Counted from the stretch's first letter, positions 26,053-34,962 are shown. The stretch is 64,000 bases of DNA from Chloroflexota bacterium (GCA_028875055.1 JAPPGG010000062.1:1-64000), one strand, 5' to 3'. Translations and numbers: made by a program. Notes: a model not told the origin generated them from the sequence alone.

Positions 26053-27201
26053 TCAGTCGTGGCCACTGGCCGGCTGCACCGACGGCGCAAACCTGTCCGG
26101 CTCGCAGTTCTCCAGCGGCACCTCGGTGGCGCCCTCGGTCATCAGGTCAGCCGTCGCCTTCCCCATGGCGGGGCTCAGCAGAATTCCCTTCTTGCCGGCT
26201 CCGGTGGTCAGGAACACATTCTCCCAACCCGGCGCGCGGCCGATTATGGGCATATTGTCCGGCGTGACGGGCCGCAAGCAGGCGGTATGCCGGGCCAGAG
26301 TCGCATGGGCCAGTTCCGGAAAGAGGGAAGTTGCCGCCCCCCATATTTTGTCCCTGGCCGCATCGGTTGGTTCCCGATTGAAGCCTTCGTCCACCTCAGT
26401 GGTGCCGCACCACACCAGGCCATCGCCCCGGGGATACACCGATGCCCCGGCCCCGTTGTAATCGCCGGCCAGCGCCGGGCCGTGGACTTCCAGCCGAAGT
26501 ATTTCACCCTTCAGTGGGTCAACGGGAAGGGAGATATCCAGCCACTGTTCGACTTCTCTCGACCAGGGGCCCAAAGCCATAACCACCTGATCGCAGTTAA
26601 TTTCGCCGTCTTCAAGGATCACTGACAACACCCGACCGTTGTCCAGGCGGACTCCCCTGGCAACACCTGGTCGCACCGTTGAGCCTTCCTTCTGCGCCGC
26701 CTCGGCCAGCGCCTGGGTGAACAGCAGGCTGCTCAAAGTGGCGTTTCCAAACAGCCTGACTCCACCTATCAGGGACGGAGCAAGCCGGGGTTCCAGCCTG
26801 AGCAGTTCGCTGCGGTGGAGCCATTCCCCGGAAAAGCCCTCTTCCCTTGCCGCTTCAAAGAGGCTTATCGATTCCTGCAGGGCGGGCGCTTCCTCCTCGG
26901 AGAAAGCAACCTTGGTCAGCGAAACAATTCTGTCCTGGAAGTCAATTCCGGTTGCGCCCCTCAGCTTCCCCCACAGCTCCTTGTGCAATTTGAAGGACGA
27001 CATCGCCAGCGCCGAAAGAGGGCCGGGAATGCATGAACCCTCCAGAGGATTCAGCCCTCCGGCCGAAAATCCGGAAGCCTGGGAACTTATGCCTTCCCGT
27101 TCGATGATGGTTGGCTTCAGCCCAGCCTGTGCCAGGTAATAGGCGGTAGCGCATCCGGCCACGCCTCCACCTAGAATAACTACGTCACTGGATTCCGGCA
27201 T
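26053..27201 (-). CDS. FAD-dependent oxidoreductase (D-amino acid/glycine oxidase family)
   Basis: The 382-residue flavoprotein begins with a Rossmann motif (VVILGGGVAGCATAYYLAQAG), then IEREGISSQASGFSAGGLNP. It ends with the DAO-family C-terminal region RPVTPDNMPIIGRAPGWENVFLTTGAGKKGILLSPAMGKATADLM. Members oxidise amines such as glycine, sarcosine or D-amino acids and release peroxide. The substrate is not evident. It lies upstream of the cyclophilin-like and CaiB-type genes on the same strand, with a gap of 178 bases that shows nothing else. Confidence 0.85.
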   Translation of the reverse strand: MPESSDVVILGGGVAGCATAYYLAQAGLKPTIIEREGISSQASGFSAGGLNPLEGSCIPGPLSALAMSSFKLHKELWGKLRGATGIDFQDRIVSLTKVAFSEEEAPALQESISLFEAAREEGFSGEWLHRSELLRLEPRLAPSLIGGVRLFGNATLSSLLFTQALAEAAQKEGSTVRPGVARGVRLDNGRVLSVILEDGEINCDQVVMALGPWSREVEQWLDISLPVDPLKGEILRLEVHGPALAGDYNGAGASVYPRGDGLVWCGTTEVDEGFNREPTDAARDKIWGAATSLFPELAHATLARHTACLRPVTPDNMPIIGRAPGWENVFLTTGAGKKGILLSPAMGKATADLMTEGATEVPLENCEPDRFAPSVQPASGHD

Positions 27202-27301
27202 TTCGGGTCACGCTCCTTGAGTTTATGGAGGGTATGGGGTTGGGCCCGGCAGGAGGCATACGATAAAATTGGGGAACAACAATCCACTGCCTGGGGGACG
27301 A

Positions 27302-27529
27302 ATGCCGATATACGAATACTACTGCGCCACCTGTAACGTGGAGTACGAAGCAATCCGACCAGCTTCACGGGCCGACGAACCGGTCCCCTGCAAGACCTGC
27401 GACCGGCCTGGAGAACGCCAGCTTTCCACCTTCTCCTTCAAGTCCAACACCTTTACGGCTCCCAAGTTGAAGCCGGCTGGCCGGCCCAAGAGGTCTTACT
27501 CGGTAGAGGAAGATGAACCTTCCGGCTAG
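27302..27529 (+). CDS. FmdB-family zinc ribbon protein
   Basis: The 75-residue protein starts MPIYEYYCATCNVEYEAIRP and has two CxxC pairs (CATC and CKTC) that form a zinc ribbon, followed by a basic, Pro/Ser-rich tail. FmdB-type proteins are predicted regulators, named after an amidase/formamidase operon. It is a single gene pointing opposite to its neighbours. The ATG at 27302 gives the conserved N-terminus. Confidence 0.85.
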   Translation: MPIYEYYCATCNVEYEAIRPASRADEPVPCKTCDRPGERQLSTFSFKSNTFTAPKLKPAGRPKRSYSVEEDEPSG

Positions 27530-27544
27530 GGCGGCCAGCCTGTC

Positions 27545-27898
27545 TCAGGCGTTTTCCCGCGCCCTTGCTTCGTTGCAGGAAATGCACGCGCATATGGAAC
27601 GCAAGAAGGTGAAAGTGTAAATGCCCGTGTAATGGGCATCGCTCCACAGGAACTGGAGCGCGTAATTCCCTACGGGCATCTGGTCTACCGCCATCACATC
27701 TTCAGGCACGGTCGCCGGATCCAGCCGAGGTCTCCCCGTCATCTCTTCTACGCAACTGGCGCATTGGCAGCGCAGGCGCAGCATTCGGTGCGGATAAACA
27801 CTTTGGTGGCCGTCATCCCAGAGAATGCCAATGGCGGCCCCGTCTATATCAACTTCCTTGGGGTAGATTGTCTTTTCTAATGAGTTGAACCAGGCCAT
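27545..27898 (-). CDS. DUF971 domain protein
   Basis: The 117-residue protein has the DUF971 (gamma-butyrobetaine hydroxylase N-terminal-like) signature: IGILWDDGHQSVYPHRMLRLRCQCASCVEEMTGRP and VGNYALQFLWSDAHYTGIYTFTFLR. In this protein the CQCASC motif and a C-terminal CACISC give two cysteine clusters that could bind metal or an Fe-S centre. DUF971 proteins often sit near Fe-S and MoCo genes, but a function is not assigned here. It is 24 bases upstream of the end of the ThDP-enzyme gene's frame on the same strand. Confidence 0.78.
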   Translation of the reverse strand: MAWFNSLEKTIYPKEVDIDGAAIGILWDDGHQSVYPHRMLRLRCQCASCVEEMTGRPRLDPATVPEDVMAVDQMPVGNYALQFLWSDAHYTGIYTFTFLRSICACISCNEARARENA

Positions 27899-27922
27899 CC
27901 TTCCTCTGCCGTTAGGGAATTA

Positions 27923-29620
27923 TCAGGACCGTGCATCGGGCGCCTGCACCTCGGCCAGCCTGGCCGGCCTGGGCATTTCGTCCGGGTCGGTGGGAATCTC
28001 GATGATGCTGGGTCCATCGGCATTCAGCGCAGCCAGGAATACATCCCCAATATCCTCGGGCCTCTCAACATAAAACCCGTGCCCCCCGAACAGCTCCGCG
28101 TACTGGTCATAGCGGGGGTTGTTGGTATCCGCTCCCACGTAGCGCTCGTCGAAAGCATAGCGCTGATATGCCTTCTCCGACCCCCAGCAGCCGTTGTTCA
28201 TTATCACTGTCACGACCCGCAGGTTGTAGCGGACGGCGGTGGCAAACTCCTGGGCATTGAAGAGGAAGCCGCCATCACCGTTGAAGTTGACGACAGGCCG
28301 GTCGGGTGCAGCGAATTTAGCCCCCAGCGATGCCGGGAAGCTGAATCCTAACCCTCCCAGGTCCAGCGAAGTCATCAGGCTCCGGGGGTTGTAGAAATTA
28401 AGCCGGTCTTGCCCGAAGTTGGGGGCCAGGCCCGCGTCAAGAGCTATGACCGCATCCCGGGGCATCACCCTGCGCAGTTCACCGTAAACCCGCTGGGGCT
28501 TTATGGGGCTTGAACTGTCCCTAGCCTCGGCGTCGAGCCGTTGCGCACGTCGGGCCGCCCAATCGTGAATATCGGAAACCCACCGGACGTTGGGGCGGGG
28601 CTCCCTGTCCCGTACCTGTTCCAGAATTTCCAGCAGAACGGCCCGAGCATCACCTTCGATGCCCACTTCCACCGGATAGTTCCGGCCCAGCTCCTGGGGG
28701 TCAATTTCTATCTGGATGATCCGGGCGTCGGCGGGCACATAGCGGTTGTCATAAAAGGTTGACGACTGGCCCAGGCGGGTACCGGCCGCCAGGATAACAT
28801 CGGCGTGGCGGATGGCCTCGATCCCCTCTTCGGAGCCCAGGCGTCCCAGGTGTCCCAGGAACAACGGATGGTCATTGGGTATGGCGTCGGCCCGGCCGTA
28901 GGACGTTACTACGGCGGCTCCAATCAGGTCGGCCAGGCGGGCAACCTCTTCTCCGGCGTTGCTCCACTGGATGCCGCCACCGGCAACGATGACGGGACGC
29001 TCGGCCGAAAGCAGAGTGCGGGCTGCCCTGTCAATGAGGTCACGGTCGCCGCGGGAGCGAGTCTGGCCGGAGCGGTAGTTCTGGGGTGGAAGCAGGTCCA
29101 GGTCAATTTCCGCGCCGGGCAGCAGGTCGCGGGGGATATCCACCAGCACCGGCCCCATCTTGCCCGAAGTGGCGACACGAAAGGCCTGCCTCAGCGCGTC
29201 GGGTAAGCGCTCAATCTTGTTAATGGGAAAGCTGGCCTTGGTAATAGGCTTGAACAGGGCCACCTGGTCGAATTCCTGGGTGGAGTCGCGATACTGGTGG
29301 TCTCGGGATGCCGACGGAGCCAGCACCACCACCGGAGAGTGGGCGACATACGCCGACCCGATGCCGTAGGTCAGGTTCAGAACTCCCGGCCCGTTGGTGG
29401 CCAGGCAAACCGAGGGGGCGCCGGAAATACGGCTGAACCCGTCGGCCATCAACGCCGCGCCCTGCTCGTGGCGCACACCCACAAACTGCATGGAATCGTC
29501 GTCGTAAAGAGGATCCAGAATATCCAGGAAAGACGAGCCCACAATGCCGAATATATGGGACACCCCTTCCTGGCGGAGCATCTCAATTACAGCCTCGCCG
29601 GCATTTATTCGTGGGGACAA
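27923..29620 (-). CDS. Thiamine diphosphate-dependent enzyme, acetolactate synthase/sulfoacetaldehyde acetyltransferase-like
   Basis: The 565-residue protein has the three-domain layout of the acetolactate synthase family: an N-terminal PYR domain with the catalytic Glu in VRHEQGAALMADGFSR, a central domain (RPVIVAGGGIQWS) and a PP domain with the ThDP motif NGDGGFLFNAQEFATAV...NN. The N-terminus (GVSHIFGIVGSSFLDILDPL) and the end resemble sulfoacetaldehyde acetyltransferase (Xsc) most, from memory of that family, but oxalyl-CoA decarboxylase or another carboligase is possible. It starts at a TTG with GGGAGG eight bases upstream. It precedes the DUF971 gene on the opposite side of nothing else relevant. 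Confidence 0.72.
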   Translation of the reverse strand: MSPRINAGEAVIEMLRQEGVSHIFGIVGSSFLDILDPLYDDDSMQFVGVRHEQGAALMADGFSRISGAPSVCLATNGPGVLNLTYGIGSAYVAHSPVVVLAPSASRDHQYRDSTQEFDQVALFKPITKASFPINKIERLPDALRQAFRVATSGKMGPVLVDIPRDLLPGAEIDLDLLPPQNYRSGQTRSRGDRDLIDRAARTLLSAERPVIVAGGGIQWSNAGEEVARLADLIGAAVVTSYGRADAIPNDHPLFLGHLGRLGSEEGIEAIRHADVILAAGTRLGQSSTFYDNRYVPADARIIQIEIDPQELGRNYPVEVGIEGDARAVLLEILEQVRDREPRPNVRWVSDIHDWAARRAQRLDAEARDSSSPIKPQRVYGELRRVMPRDAVIALDAGLAPNFGQDRLNFYNPRSLMTSLDLGGLGFSFPASLGAKFAAPDRPVVNFNGDGGFLFNAQEFATAVRYNLRVVTVIMNNGCWGSEKAYQRYAFDERYVGADTNNPRYDQYAELFGGHGFYVERPEDIGDVFLAALNADGPSIIEIPTDPDEMPRPARLAEVQAPDARS

Positions 29621-29838
29621 GGTGGGAACCTCCCAAGTGTTTCCAGCTCAATCTGGCCCGGTTCGCCAGTGCCGTGCAAGTTTAGCATAAAAGGCGGAAT
29701 TACTGGCATAACCAATGGGATCAGCAAATGCGGTACCTTGAAAACAGCATACGGGACTTGCCAATTGCTCTACTATAATAAGAGGCGCTGCAGACACTTC
29801 CCCAGCAGACTGCCGCAATAACCCTGGGAGTCCTCGGT

Positions 29839-30567
29839 ATGACCAGCAACAATTATCTTCTGGCGCGTTCCTTTTCTCTTACGGATGCCTTAATGGGCAA
29901 CCGAATTGGAATTCAACATAAGGACCTAGGAGAGCAGTGGCCTGCTGTGGTGGTGTTTCATTTTCTGCGAATACGACAAGCCATCTTGGCCATCAGAATT
30001 ATTCTTGATGAGGATCTTTATGGGCCATCGATTGTGCTTCTTCGATATACGTTCGAGTTGGCTGTGAACCTTAGGTATTTGCAGTTGGACATCGTCGATA
30101 GGCTGCCAAAATATTTGGAACATAGTGGGATTTTGGAGAGTGTAGAAGAATATTCGGATATTGGTCAACAAGTGCAACTGCTTAATGAGCAAGCAGACTA
30201 TGTGGGGCTATCTAAACTGCTAATACCCGGTAGTTCATGGGAAAAACTCAGGAAAATGTGCGAGGAGATAGGTTGTCTCGACCATTATTTTACAATGTAT
30301 AGGAGTTCATCCGAATTGGCCCATTCAGGGGCACATGGATTGGGTGTGGAAATCCTCGAGCTCATGGGACGGCAACCGATGCCGGACTATGAACCGCCAG
30401 GGATCCTTGTCAGTGCCCTCGTGTACTACAGTTGGGTCGTCGAAATCGCTTGTGAAACACTCCCATATCTTTCGAGGGACATAGGGCTAAACGATGATTG
30501 GGAAAGAGAGTTTAATCTATTACAGTCCGATATCTCGAAAGCTGCTCGCCGGCATGAATTCGGTTGA
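29839..30567 (+). CDS. DUF5677-like protein of unknown function
   Basis: The 242-residue protein is mostly helical and resembles DUF5677 (IIL..EDLYGPSIVLLRYTFELAVNLRYL, then SSELAHSGAHG), a family that is common near defence or mobile genes but whose activity is unknown. Its base composition is visibly AT-richer than the neighbours, and its codon use differs, which suggests recent transfer. A TATAAT lies at 29774-29779, but no good -35 element was found at the right distance. It is a single gene upstream of the GntR regulator. Confidence 0.5.
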   Translation: MTSNNYLLARSFSLTDALMGNRIGIQHKDLGEQWPAVVVFHFLRIRQAILAIRIILDEDLYGPSIVLLRYTFELAVNLRYLQLDIVDRLPKYLEHSGILESVEEYSDIGQQVQLLNEQADYVGLSKLLIPGSSWEKLRKMCEEIGCLDHYFTMYRSSSELAHSGAHGLGVEILELMGRQPMPDYEPPGILVSALVYYSWVVEIACETLPYLSRDIGLNDDWEREFNLLQSDISKAARRHEFG

Positions 30568-30645
30568 GCCATTGGATTCGACTGTTGTCATAAGTCTCCA
30601 TCCGTTGTTCCTTCGAGAAATCATCTGTTTTGCCCAGCCAGAATA

Positions 30646-30673
30646 TTGACAACCCCACCTCCGGGAGTATAAT
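30646..30673 (+). promoter_or_regulatory. Consensus sigma-70 promoter of the GntR regulator
   Basis: TTGACA (30646-30651) and TATAAT (30668-30673) are both perfect matches, separated by 16 bases. They would start transcription near 30680, about 40 bases before the regulator's ATG. Confidence 0.8.
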
Positions 30674-30689
30674 ACCCTCAGCCTGGAAT

Positions 30690-30700
30690 TGGTCTGACCA
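30690..30700. promoter_or_regulatory. GntR/FadR-type operator
   Basis: TGGTCTGACCA is a palindrome of the TGGTnnGACCA type bound by FadR-subfamily regulators. It lies just downstream of the predicted transcript start, where a bound repressor would block its own gene. Confidence 0.65.
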
Positions 30701-30719
30701 CCGTAGCTGAAAAGGCAGA

Positions 30720-31451
30720 ATGCAGGAACGTATTCACAGCGTTAAGCGGCGGAGGCTGTACGAGGAAATCGTGCAGCAGTTTCACGCGTTGATTCGCCAG
30801 GGAATGCTGAAGCACGGCGACCGCCTGCCTTCAGAGAGAGAGTTGTCGGAACAGTTCAAAGTCAGCCGCAGTTCGGTGCGGGAAGCCATCCGTTCCCTGG
30901 AACTGCAGGGCCTGGTGGTCAGCAGGCGCGGGTCCGGTACCTTCATCAATACCGAGAACCTGGAAGCTGCCCTGGACCTGGTGGCGGCCAATCTCAACGT
31001 TGGCGAAGCCGCCCTCCAGGACGTCTTCGAGATGCGCCACCTGATGGAGCCTCACATTGCCGCCCTTGCCGCCCAGAGGGCAACCGACGATGAAGTGGCG
31101 GCAATGCGGGAGATTCTCGGGGACCAGCAGCGTCAGATTGACGAGGGAGGCACGGGCGTTGAGTCTGACACCGCTTTCCATTTTGCCCTCGCCTCCGCCA
31201 CCCACAATGCTGCCCTGGTGAAGGTGGTCAGCGCCATCGAGGACATCCTCCAGATGTCTCGCGACCGGTCCCTGCAGGAGCCGGGCCGTCCCCAGCGTTC
31301 CCTCGCGTCCCATTGCCAGATCCTTGACAGAGTGGAGTTGGGCGACGTTGACGGCGCGCGACAGGCCATGGACCATCACCTCACCACCGTTGAACCCTCG
31401 GCCCGGGCGGCGCTGGAGCGGGAAGAGGTGGCCCTGCCGGCTGACGATTAG
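30720..31451 (+). CDS. GntR-family regulator with FCD domain
   Basis: The 243-residue protein has an N-terminal winged helix (LYEEIVQQFHALIRQGMLKHGDRLPSERELSEQFKVSRSSVREAIRSLELQGLV) and a C-terminal all-helical FCD ligand-binding domain with metal-ligand positions (FEMRHLMEPHIA, DTAFHFALASATHN, SHCQILD). FCD regulators usually respond to small carboxylates and repress nearby catabolic genes. It lies 76 bases upstream of the oxidoreductase operon. A palindromic operator lies in its own promoter and another palindrome before the operon. An organic acid such as oxalate, glyoxylate or glycolate would be a fitting ligand, by inference. Confidence 0.88.
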   Translation: MQERIHSVKRRRLYEEIVQQFHALIRQGMLKHGDRLPSERELSEQFKVSRSSVREAIRSLELQGLVVSRRGSGTFINTENLEAALDLVAANLNVGEAALQDVFEMRHLMEPHIAALAAQRATDDEVAAMREILGDQQRQIDEGGTGVESDTAFHFALASATHNAALVKVVSAIEDILQMSRDRSLQEPGRPQRSLASHCQILDRVELGDVDGARQAMDHHLTTVEPSARAALEREEVALPADD

Positions 31452-31490
31452 TGTGATCGGGAAACCCAAAGCGATGCCCAGGCCCTGACG

Positions 31491-31503
31491 GTCTGGATCA
31501 GAC
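31491..31503. promoter_or_regulatory. Palindrome upstream of the oxidoreductase operon
   Basis: GTCTGGATCAGAC is a perfect 5-3-5 inverted repeat 24 bases before the first structural gene, sharing the GTCTG half with the operator in front of the GntR gene. It may be a second binding site for that regulator. Confidence 0.45.
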
Positions 31504-31527
31504 TAAAACATTACAGGAGGAACCCTT

Positions 31528-32679
31528 ATGAGCACAGTTGCTGTGGAGGTGGTGTACCGGGGCATTTTCCAGAAAACCCTGGCTCGGAACATCGTCCGCT
31601 CCATAGTTTTCGCGGCCAGAAAAGAAGGCAAGTACGGAACCGCCTTCGGCCGGTACGGTGACTCTCCCGAACGTAACGGCATCCCGGCAAAACAGTTTGC
31701 CATCGTTGCCGACGATCCCGAGGAACTGGAAGAAAACCTGGCAGTGTACGAAGCCCAGGAAGTGGACGTTACCATCAACGTGGACGACACCATGTGCAAG
31801 GGAATCGAGTCCTGGGCATGGTACGGGCTCCAGCCCATCAACGCCCTGACCAAGACCGGTGGCACCCTCATCGTAACCTCTCGCCAGGATGCCGATGCCC
31901 TCATCGAGGACATCCATCAGAAGGACCAGCCCTACAACCTGTCCATTCTGACCTCCATACCCAGCTTCTCCGGCCTCTGGGTTTACAAGGACGACCACAC
32001 CGATGTCCGCATTCTGGGCGCCCTGGCCAAGGTCTGTCCCCAGCTGGTCAGCCTGGAGTCCATGGTTGAAGCCATCCAGGACCAGGGATGGGACGACCTG
32101 AAGGTCCGCTCGGCCGAACGTTCCTACGACCGGACCACCAGTCGCCCGGTGGAGCCTGGTGAAGGCAACCAGGAAGAGCCCTTCAGCTTTGACCTGCCCG
32201 GCTGGACCACCATGGAAGAGGGAATTATCATCCGCGGCATCGAGCAGGGCGGCGGCTTCCGCGGGGGCGAGGAAGGCTATCAGCCCGTACGCAACTCCGT
32301 ATTCAAGAAGTACAGCACCCGCTCCATGCGCCCCATCGTCAACTTTGACACCTGCATCAAGTGCACCCTCTGCTGGCTCCAGTGCCCCGACACCTGCTTC
32401 GACGTCACTCCGGATGGTTTGTACGACGCCAACCTGGAGTCCTGCTGCGGTTGCGGTGTCTGCGAAGCCGTCTGTCCCGTTGCCGACTGCGTGACCATGA
32501 TTAACGAGGCCGAGTTCAACGACAACGACAGCCAGTACGAAATGTGGCAGAAGGACAAGGACAGCTACACCCAGTGGATGACCTCCTTGATCGAAAAGCA
32601 AAAGCAGGTTGATCGGACCCACGGCTTCCACCACGTCGGTGGCTATGCCGAGGAGATCGCCGAGGTAGCGGAGGACTAA
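31528..32679 (+). CDS. 2-Oxoacid:ferredoxin oxidoreductase, fused gamma-delta subunit (oxalate oxidoreductase-like)
   Basis: The 383-residue protein joins a gamma domain (about residues 1-190, VEVVYRGIFQKTLARNIVRSIVFAARKEGKYGTAFGRYGDSPER) to a ferredoxin-like delta domain with two [4Fe-4S] motifs, CIKCTLCWLQC and CCGCGVCEAVC (about residues 275-330). Electrons from the ThDP centre would pass through these clusters to ferredoxin. A gamma-delta fusion followed by alpha and beta genes is the arrangement of the Moorella oxalate oxidoreductase. The stop overlaps the alpha-subunit start by one base. AGGAGGA precedes the ATG. Confidence 0.85.
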   Translation: MSTVAVEVVYRGIFQKTLARNIVRSIVFAARKEGKYGTAFGRYGDSPERNGIPAKQFAIVADDPEELEENLAVYEAQEVDVTINVDDTMCKGIESWAWYGLQPINALTKTGGTLIVTSRQDADALIEDIHQKDQPYNLSILTSIPSFSGLWVYKDDHTDVRILGALAKVCPQLVSLESMVEAIQDQGWDDLKVRSAERSYDRTTSRPVEPGEGNQEEPFSFDLPGWTTMEEGIIIRGIEQGGGFRGGEEGYQPVRNSVFKKYSTRSMRPIVNFDTCIKCTLCWLQCPDTCFDVTPDGLYDANLESCCGCGVCEAVCPVADCVTMINEAEFNDNDSQYEMWQKDKDSYTQWMTSLIEKQKQVDRTHGFHHVGGYAEEIAEVAED

Positions 32680-33905
32680 TGACAACCGTCGAAGAACAAC
32701 TGTTTATGACCGAAAAAGAGGAGTTGATCAGCGGCAGCGAGGCCGTAGCCATTGCCTGCGCTTTGGCCGACGTTGACGTGATCACCGCCTATCCCATTCG
32801 GCCTTACGACACAGTTATGCAGTATGTGTCCCAGCTAAAGGCCAATGGCGCCTTCGACTGCGACTTCATCGTGGCCGAAAGCGAGCACTCCCAGTTCGAA
32901 ATTGTTAAGCACGCCTCCTCCGTTGGCGCTCGCACCTTCTGCGGCTCCAGCGGCGTGGGCTGGTTCTACGCCTTCGAGGCCATTGCCGTCACCGCCGGTC
33001 TTCGCCTTCCCGTGGTCGCCATGGTCGGCAACCGCGCCCTGGACGACCCCGGCGCCTTCGGCGTAGAGCACAACGACGCCCTGGCCGTCCGCGACCTGGG
33101 CTGGATGCTCTACTGGGTGGCCACCGCCCAGGAAGCCCTGGACATGGCGCTCATGGCCTGGCGCATCGCCGAGGACCCCCGGGCCTTCCTTCCCATGGCG
33201 CTCAGCTGCGACGGCTCCTTCCTGACCCACTCCCAGGCCATCGTGAATGTGCCTACCCAGGAGCAAGTCAACAAGTTCCTCCCCGGCTACCAGCGGGGCC
33301 AGATGCAGCTTCACCCGGACAACCCCATCACTGTTGCTCCCCAGGTAAACGAAGACTGGCTGATGGAAATCCGGCGCCAGTCCAACGAAGCCATGAGCAG
33401 GACTCCTGGCGTCATCAAGGAAGTGTACGAAGAGTTCAAGCAGGTATTCGGCCGGGGCGACCCCAGCCCCTTCCTGGAAGAGTACATGACCGACGACGAC
33501 CCGGATATCATCCTGATGGGTATGGGCACTCTGGCGTTGCCGGTACGGGTGGCCATCCGCCGCATGCGCGAGCAGGGCAAGAAGGTCGGATTCGTCCGCC
33601 TGAAGTTCTTCCGCCCCTTTGCCACCGAAGAAGTACAGGAAGCCCTGAGCGGCGCCAAGGCCGTGGCCGTCATTGATCGCGACTACTCATTCGGTTCCCC
33701 CTCCTCCGGCGGGGTGCTGTTTAACGAAGTCCGAGCCGCCCTGTATCCCCTGGAGAAGCGCCCCCATGTGGTAAACTTCATTGCCGGACTGGGTGGCCGC
33801 GAAGTCCGCGTTCGAGACGTGGAAGAAATGGTGGAAACTACCCAAAAGGCCATCGATACTGGTAAAGTAGAACAGGAATGCAACTGGATCGGAGTGAGGG
33901 AGTAA
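32679..33905 (+). CDS. 2-Oxoacid:ferredoxin oxidoreductase alpha subunit (oxalate oxidoreductase-like)
   Basis: The 408-residue subunit contains the pyrimidine-binding domain (DVDVITAYPIRPYDTVMQYV, FIVAESEHSQFEIVKHASSVGARTFCGSSGVG) and domain II (ILMGMGTLALPVRVAIRRMREQGKKVGFVRLKFFRPF). In pyruvate oxidoreductases the loop reads YPITP; here it is YPIRP, with Arg41 in place of Thr. As I recall, Moorella oxalate oxidoreductase has an Arg at this position to hold the second carboxylate. That makes oxalate a good candidate substrate, split to two CO2 with reduction of ferredoxin. Other dicarboxylic 2-oxoacids cannot be ruled out. Confidence 0.82.
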   Translation: MTTVEEQLFMTEKEELISGSEAVAIACALADVDVITAYPIRPYDTVMQYVSQLKANGAFDCDFIVAESEHSQFEIVKHASSVGARTFCGSSGVGWFYAFEAIAVTAGLRLPVVAMVGNRALDDPGAFGVEHNDALAVRDLGWMLYWVATAQEALDMALMAWRIAEDPRAFLPMALSCDGSFLTHSQAIVNVPTQEQVNKFLPGYQRGQMQLHPDNPITVAPQVNEDWLMEIRRQSNEAMSRTPGVIKEVYEEFKQVFGRGDPSPFLEEYMTDDDPDIILMGMGTLALPVRVAIRRMREQGKKVGFVRLKFFRPFATEEVQEALSGAKAVAVIDRDYSFGSPSSGGVLFNEVRAALYPLEKRPHVVNFIAGLGGREVRVRDVEEMVETTQKAIDTGKVEQECNWIGVRE

Positions 33906-33910
33906 GAATT

Positions 33911-34903
33911 ATGACGCTAGTACGGGATCTCCCCCAGGTTCGGGGTGTAAAGAACATACCCATACAGGAAGGTTTCACTTCCGGCCACCGCACCTGCCAG
34001 GGTTGCGAGTCGGCGTTGACCATGCGGCTGATGATCAAGGCCGCCGGCCCTCGCACCATCGTTGTGGGCAGCACCGGCTGCATGTATGTGGCCAATACCA
34101 CCTACTACAGCACCCCCTGGGTGGTGCCCTGGATGCACACTCAGCTGGGTTCCTCCGGCGCCGCCGCCACCGGTACCGCCGCGGGACTGGCTTCCATGAT
34201 GCGCAAGGGCAAGATGAAGGACGAACCCATCAACGTCATCGCCTTCTGCGGCGATGGTGGCGGTGTGGACATGGGTCTGGCCGGTATTTCCGCGGCCCTG
34301 CAGCACGAAGAGTACAACCTGCTCATCCTTTGCTACGATAACGAGTCCTACGCCAATACCGACATCCAGGTGTCGGGCAGTTCCCCCTGGGGCGCCAACT
34401 CCACCTTCAGCCCTCCGGGCAAGGTTCACCGGATCATGAACCGCCGCTGGAAGAAGAACACGGCTCCCATGCTGGCTGCCGGTCACCCCAGCTGCCGGTA
34501 CGTGGCCACCGCCTGCGCCTCCTACGGCCTGGACTTCACCAACAAGATCCGCCGGGCCCTGACCATCGGCGGTCCCACCTTCATCCACGTCATTGACCCG
34601 TGCCCCAAGGGCTGGGACTACGACCCCAAGTATTCCCACGAGCTGGGCATGCTGGCCGTAGAGACGGGCCTGTGGGTCCAGTACGAGATCGCTGACGGGG
34701 AACTGACCCTCAGCGGCCCGTCCCGGGCCATTCAGAGTGGCGTGCGGGCCCGCAAGCCGGTGCAGGATTACCTGCAGCGCCAGGGCCGCTTTGCTCACCT
34801 CACCGAGGAAGACCTCCAGTTCTTCCAGCAGCGCGTCGACGAAAGCTGGGACGATTGGTGGCTCCCTGGCGTAGTCCCCTTCAAGCGCCCGGAAGAAGAG
34901 TAG
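33911..34903 (+). CDS. 2-Oxoacid:ferredoxin oxidoreductase beta subunit (oxalate oxidoreductase-like)
   Basis: The 330-residue subunit binds ThDP and one [4Fe-4S] cluster. It has the cluster cysteines C29 and C32 (CQGC) and C57 (STGCMY), with a later Cys expected as the fourth ligand. The ThDP/Mg motif GDGGGVD (114-120) is followed by DN (143-144). The ATG at 33911 is preceded by GAGGGAG. It follows the alpha gene by five bases and ends before a strong terminator, so gamma-delta, alpha and beta form one operon. Confidence 0.85.
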   Translation: MTLVRDLPQVRGVKNIPIQEGFTSGHRTCQGCESALTMRLMIKAAGPRTIVVGSTGCMYVANTTYYSTPWVVPWMHTQLGSSGAAATGTAAGLASMMRKGKMKDEPINVIAFCGDGGGVDMGLAGISAALQHEEYNLLILCYDNESYANTDIQVSGSSPWGANSTFSPPGKVHRIMNRRWKKNTAPMLAAGHPSCRYVATACASYGLDFTNKIRRALTIGGPTFIHVIDPCPKGWDYDPKYSHELGMLAVETGLWVQYEIADGELTLSGPSRAIQSGVRARKPVQDYLQRQGRFAHLTEEDLQFFQQRVDESWDDWWLPGVVPFKRPEEE

Positions 34904-34930
34904 CCTCGTAACTCCCTTTGGGTATAAGGT

Positions 34931-34958
34931 TCAGGGCCCCGCGTCAGCGGGGCCCTGA
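34931..34958. terminator. Strong stem-loop after the beta subunit
   Basis: A perfect 12-base stem (TCAGGGCCCCGC against GCGGGGCCCTGA) with a four-base loop lies between convergent genes. The T tract is poor on both strands, but the stem is very stable. Confidence 0.7.
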
Positions 34959-34962
34959 TGTG

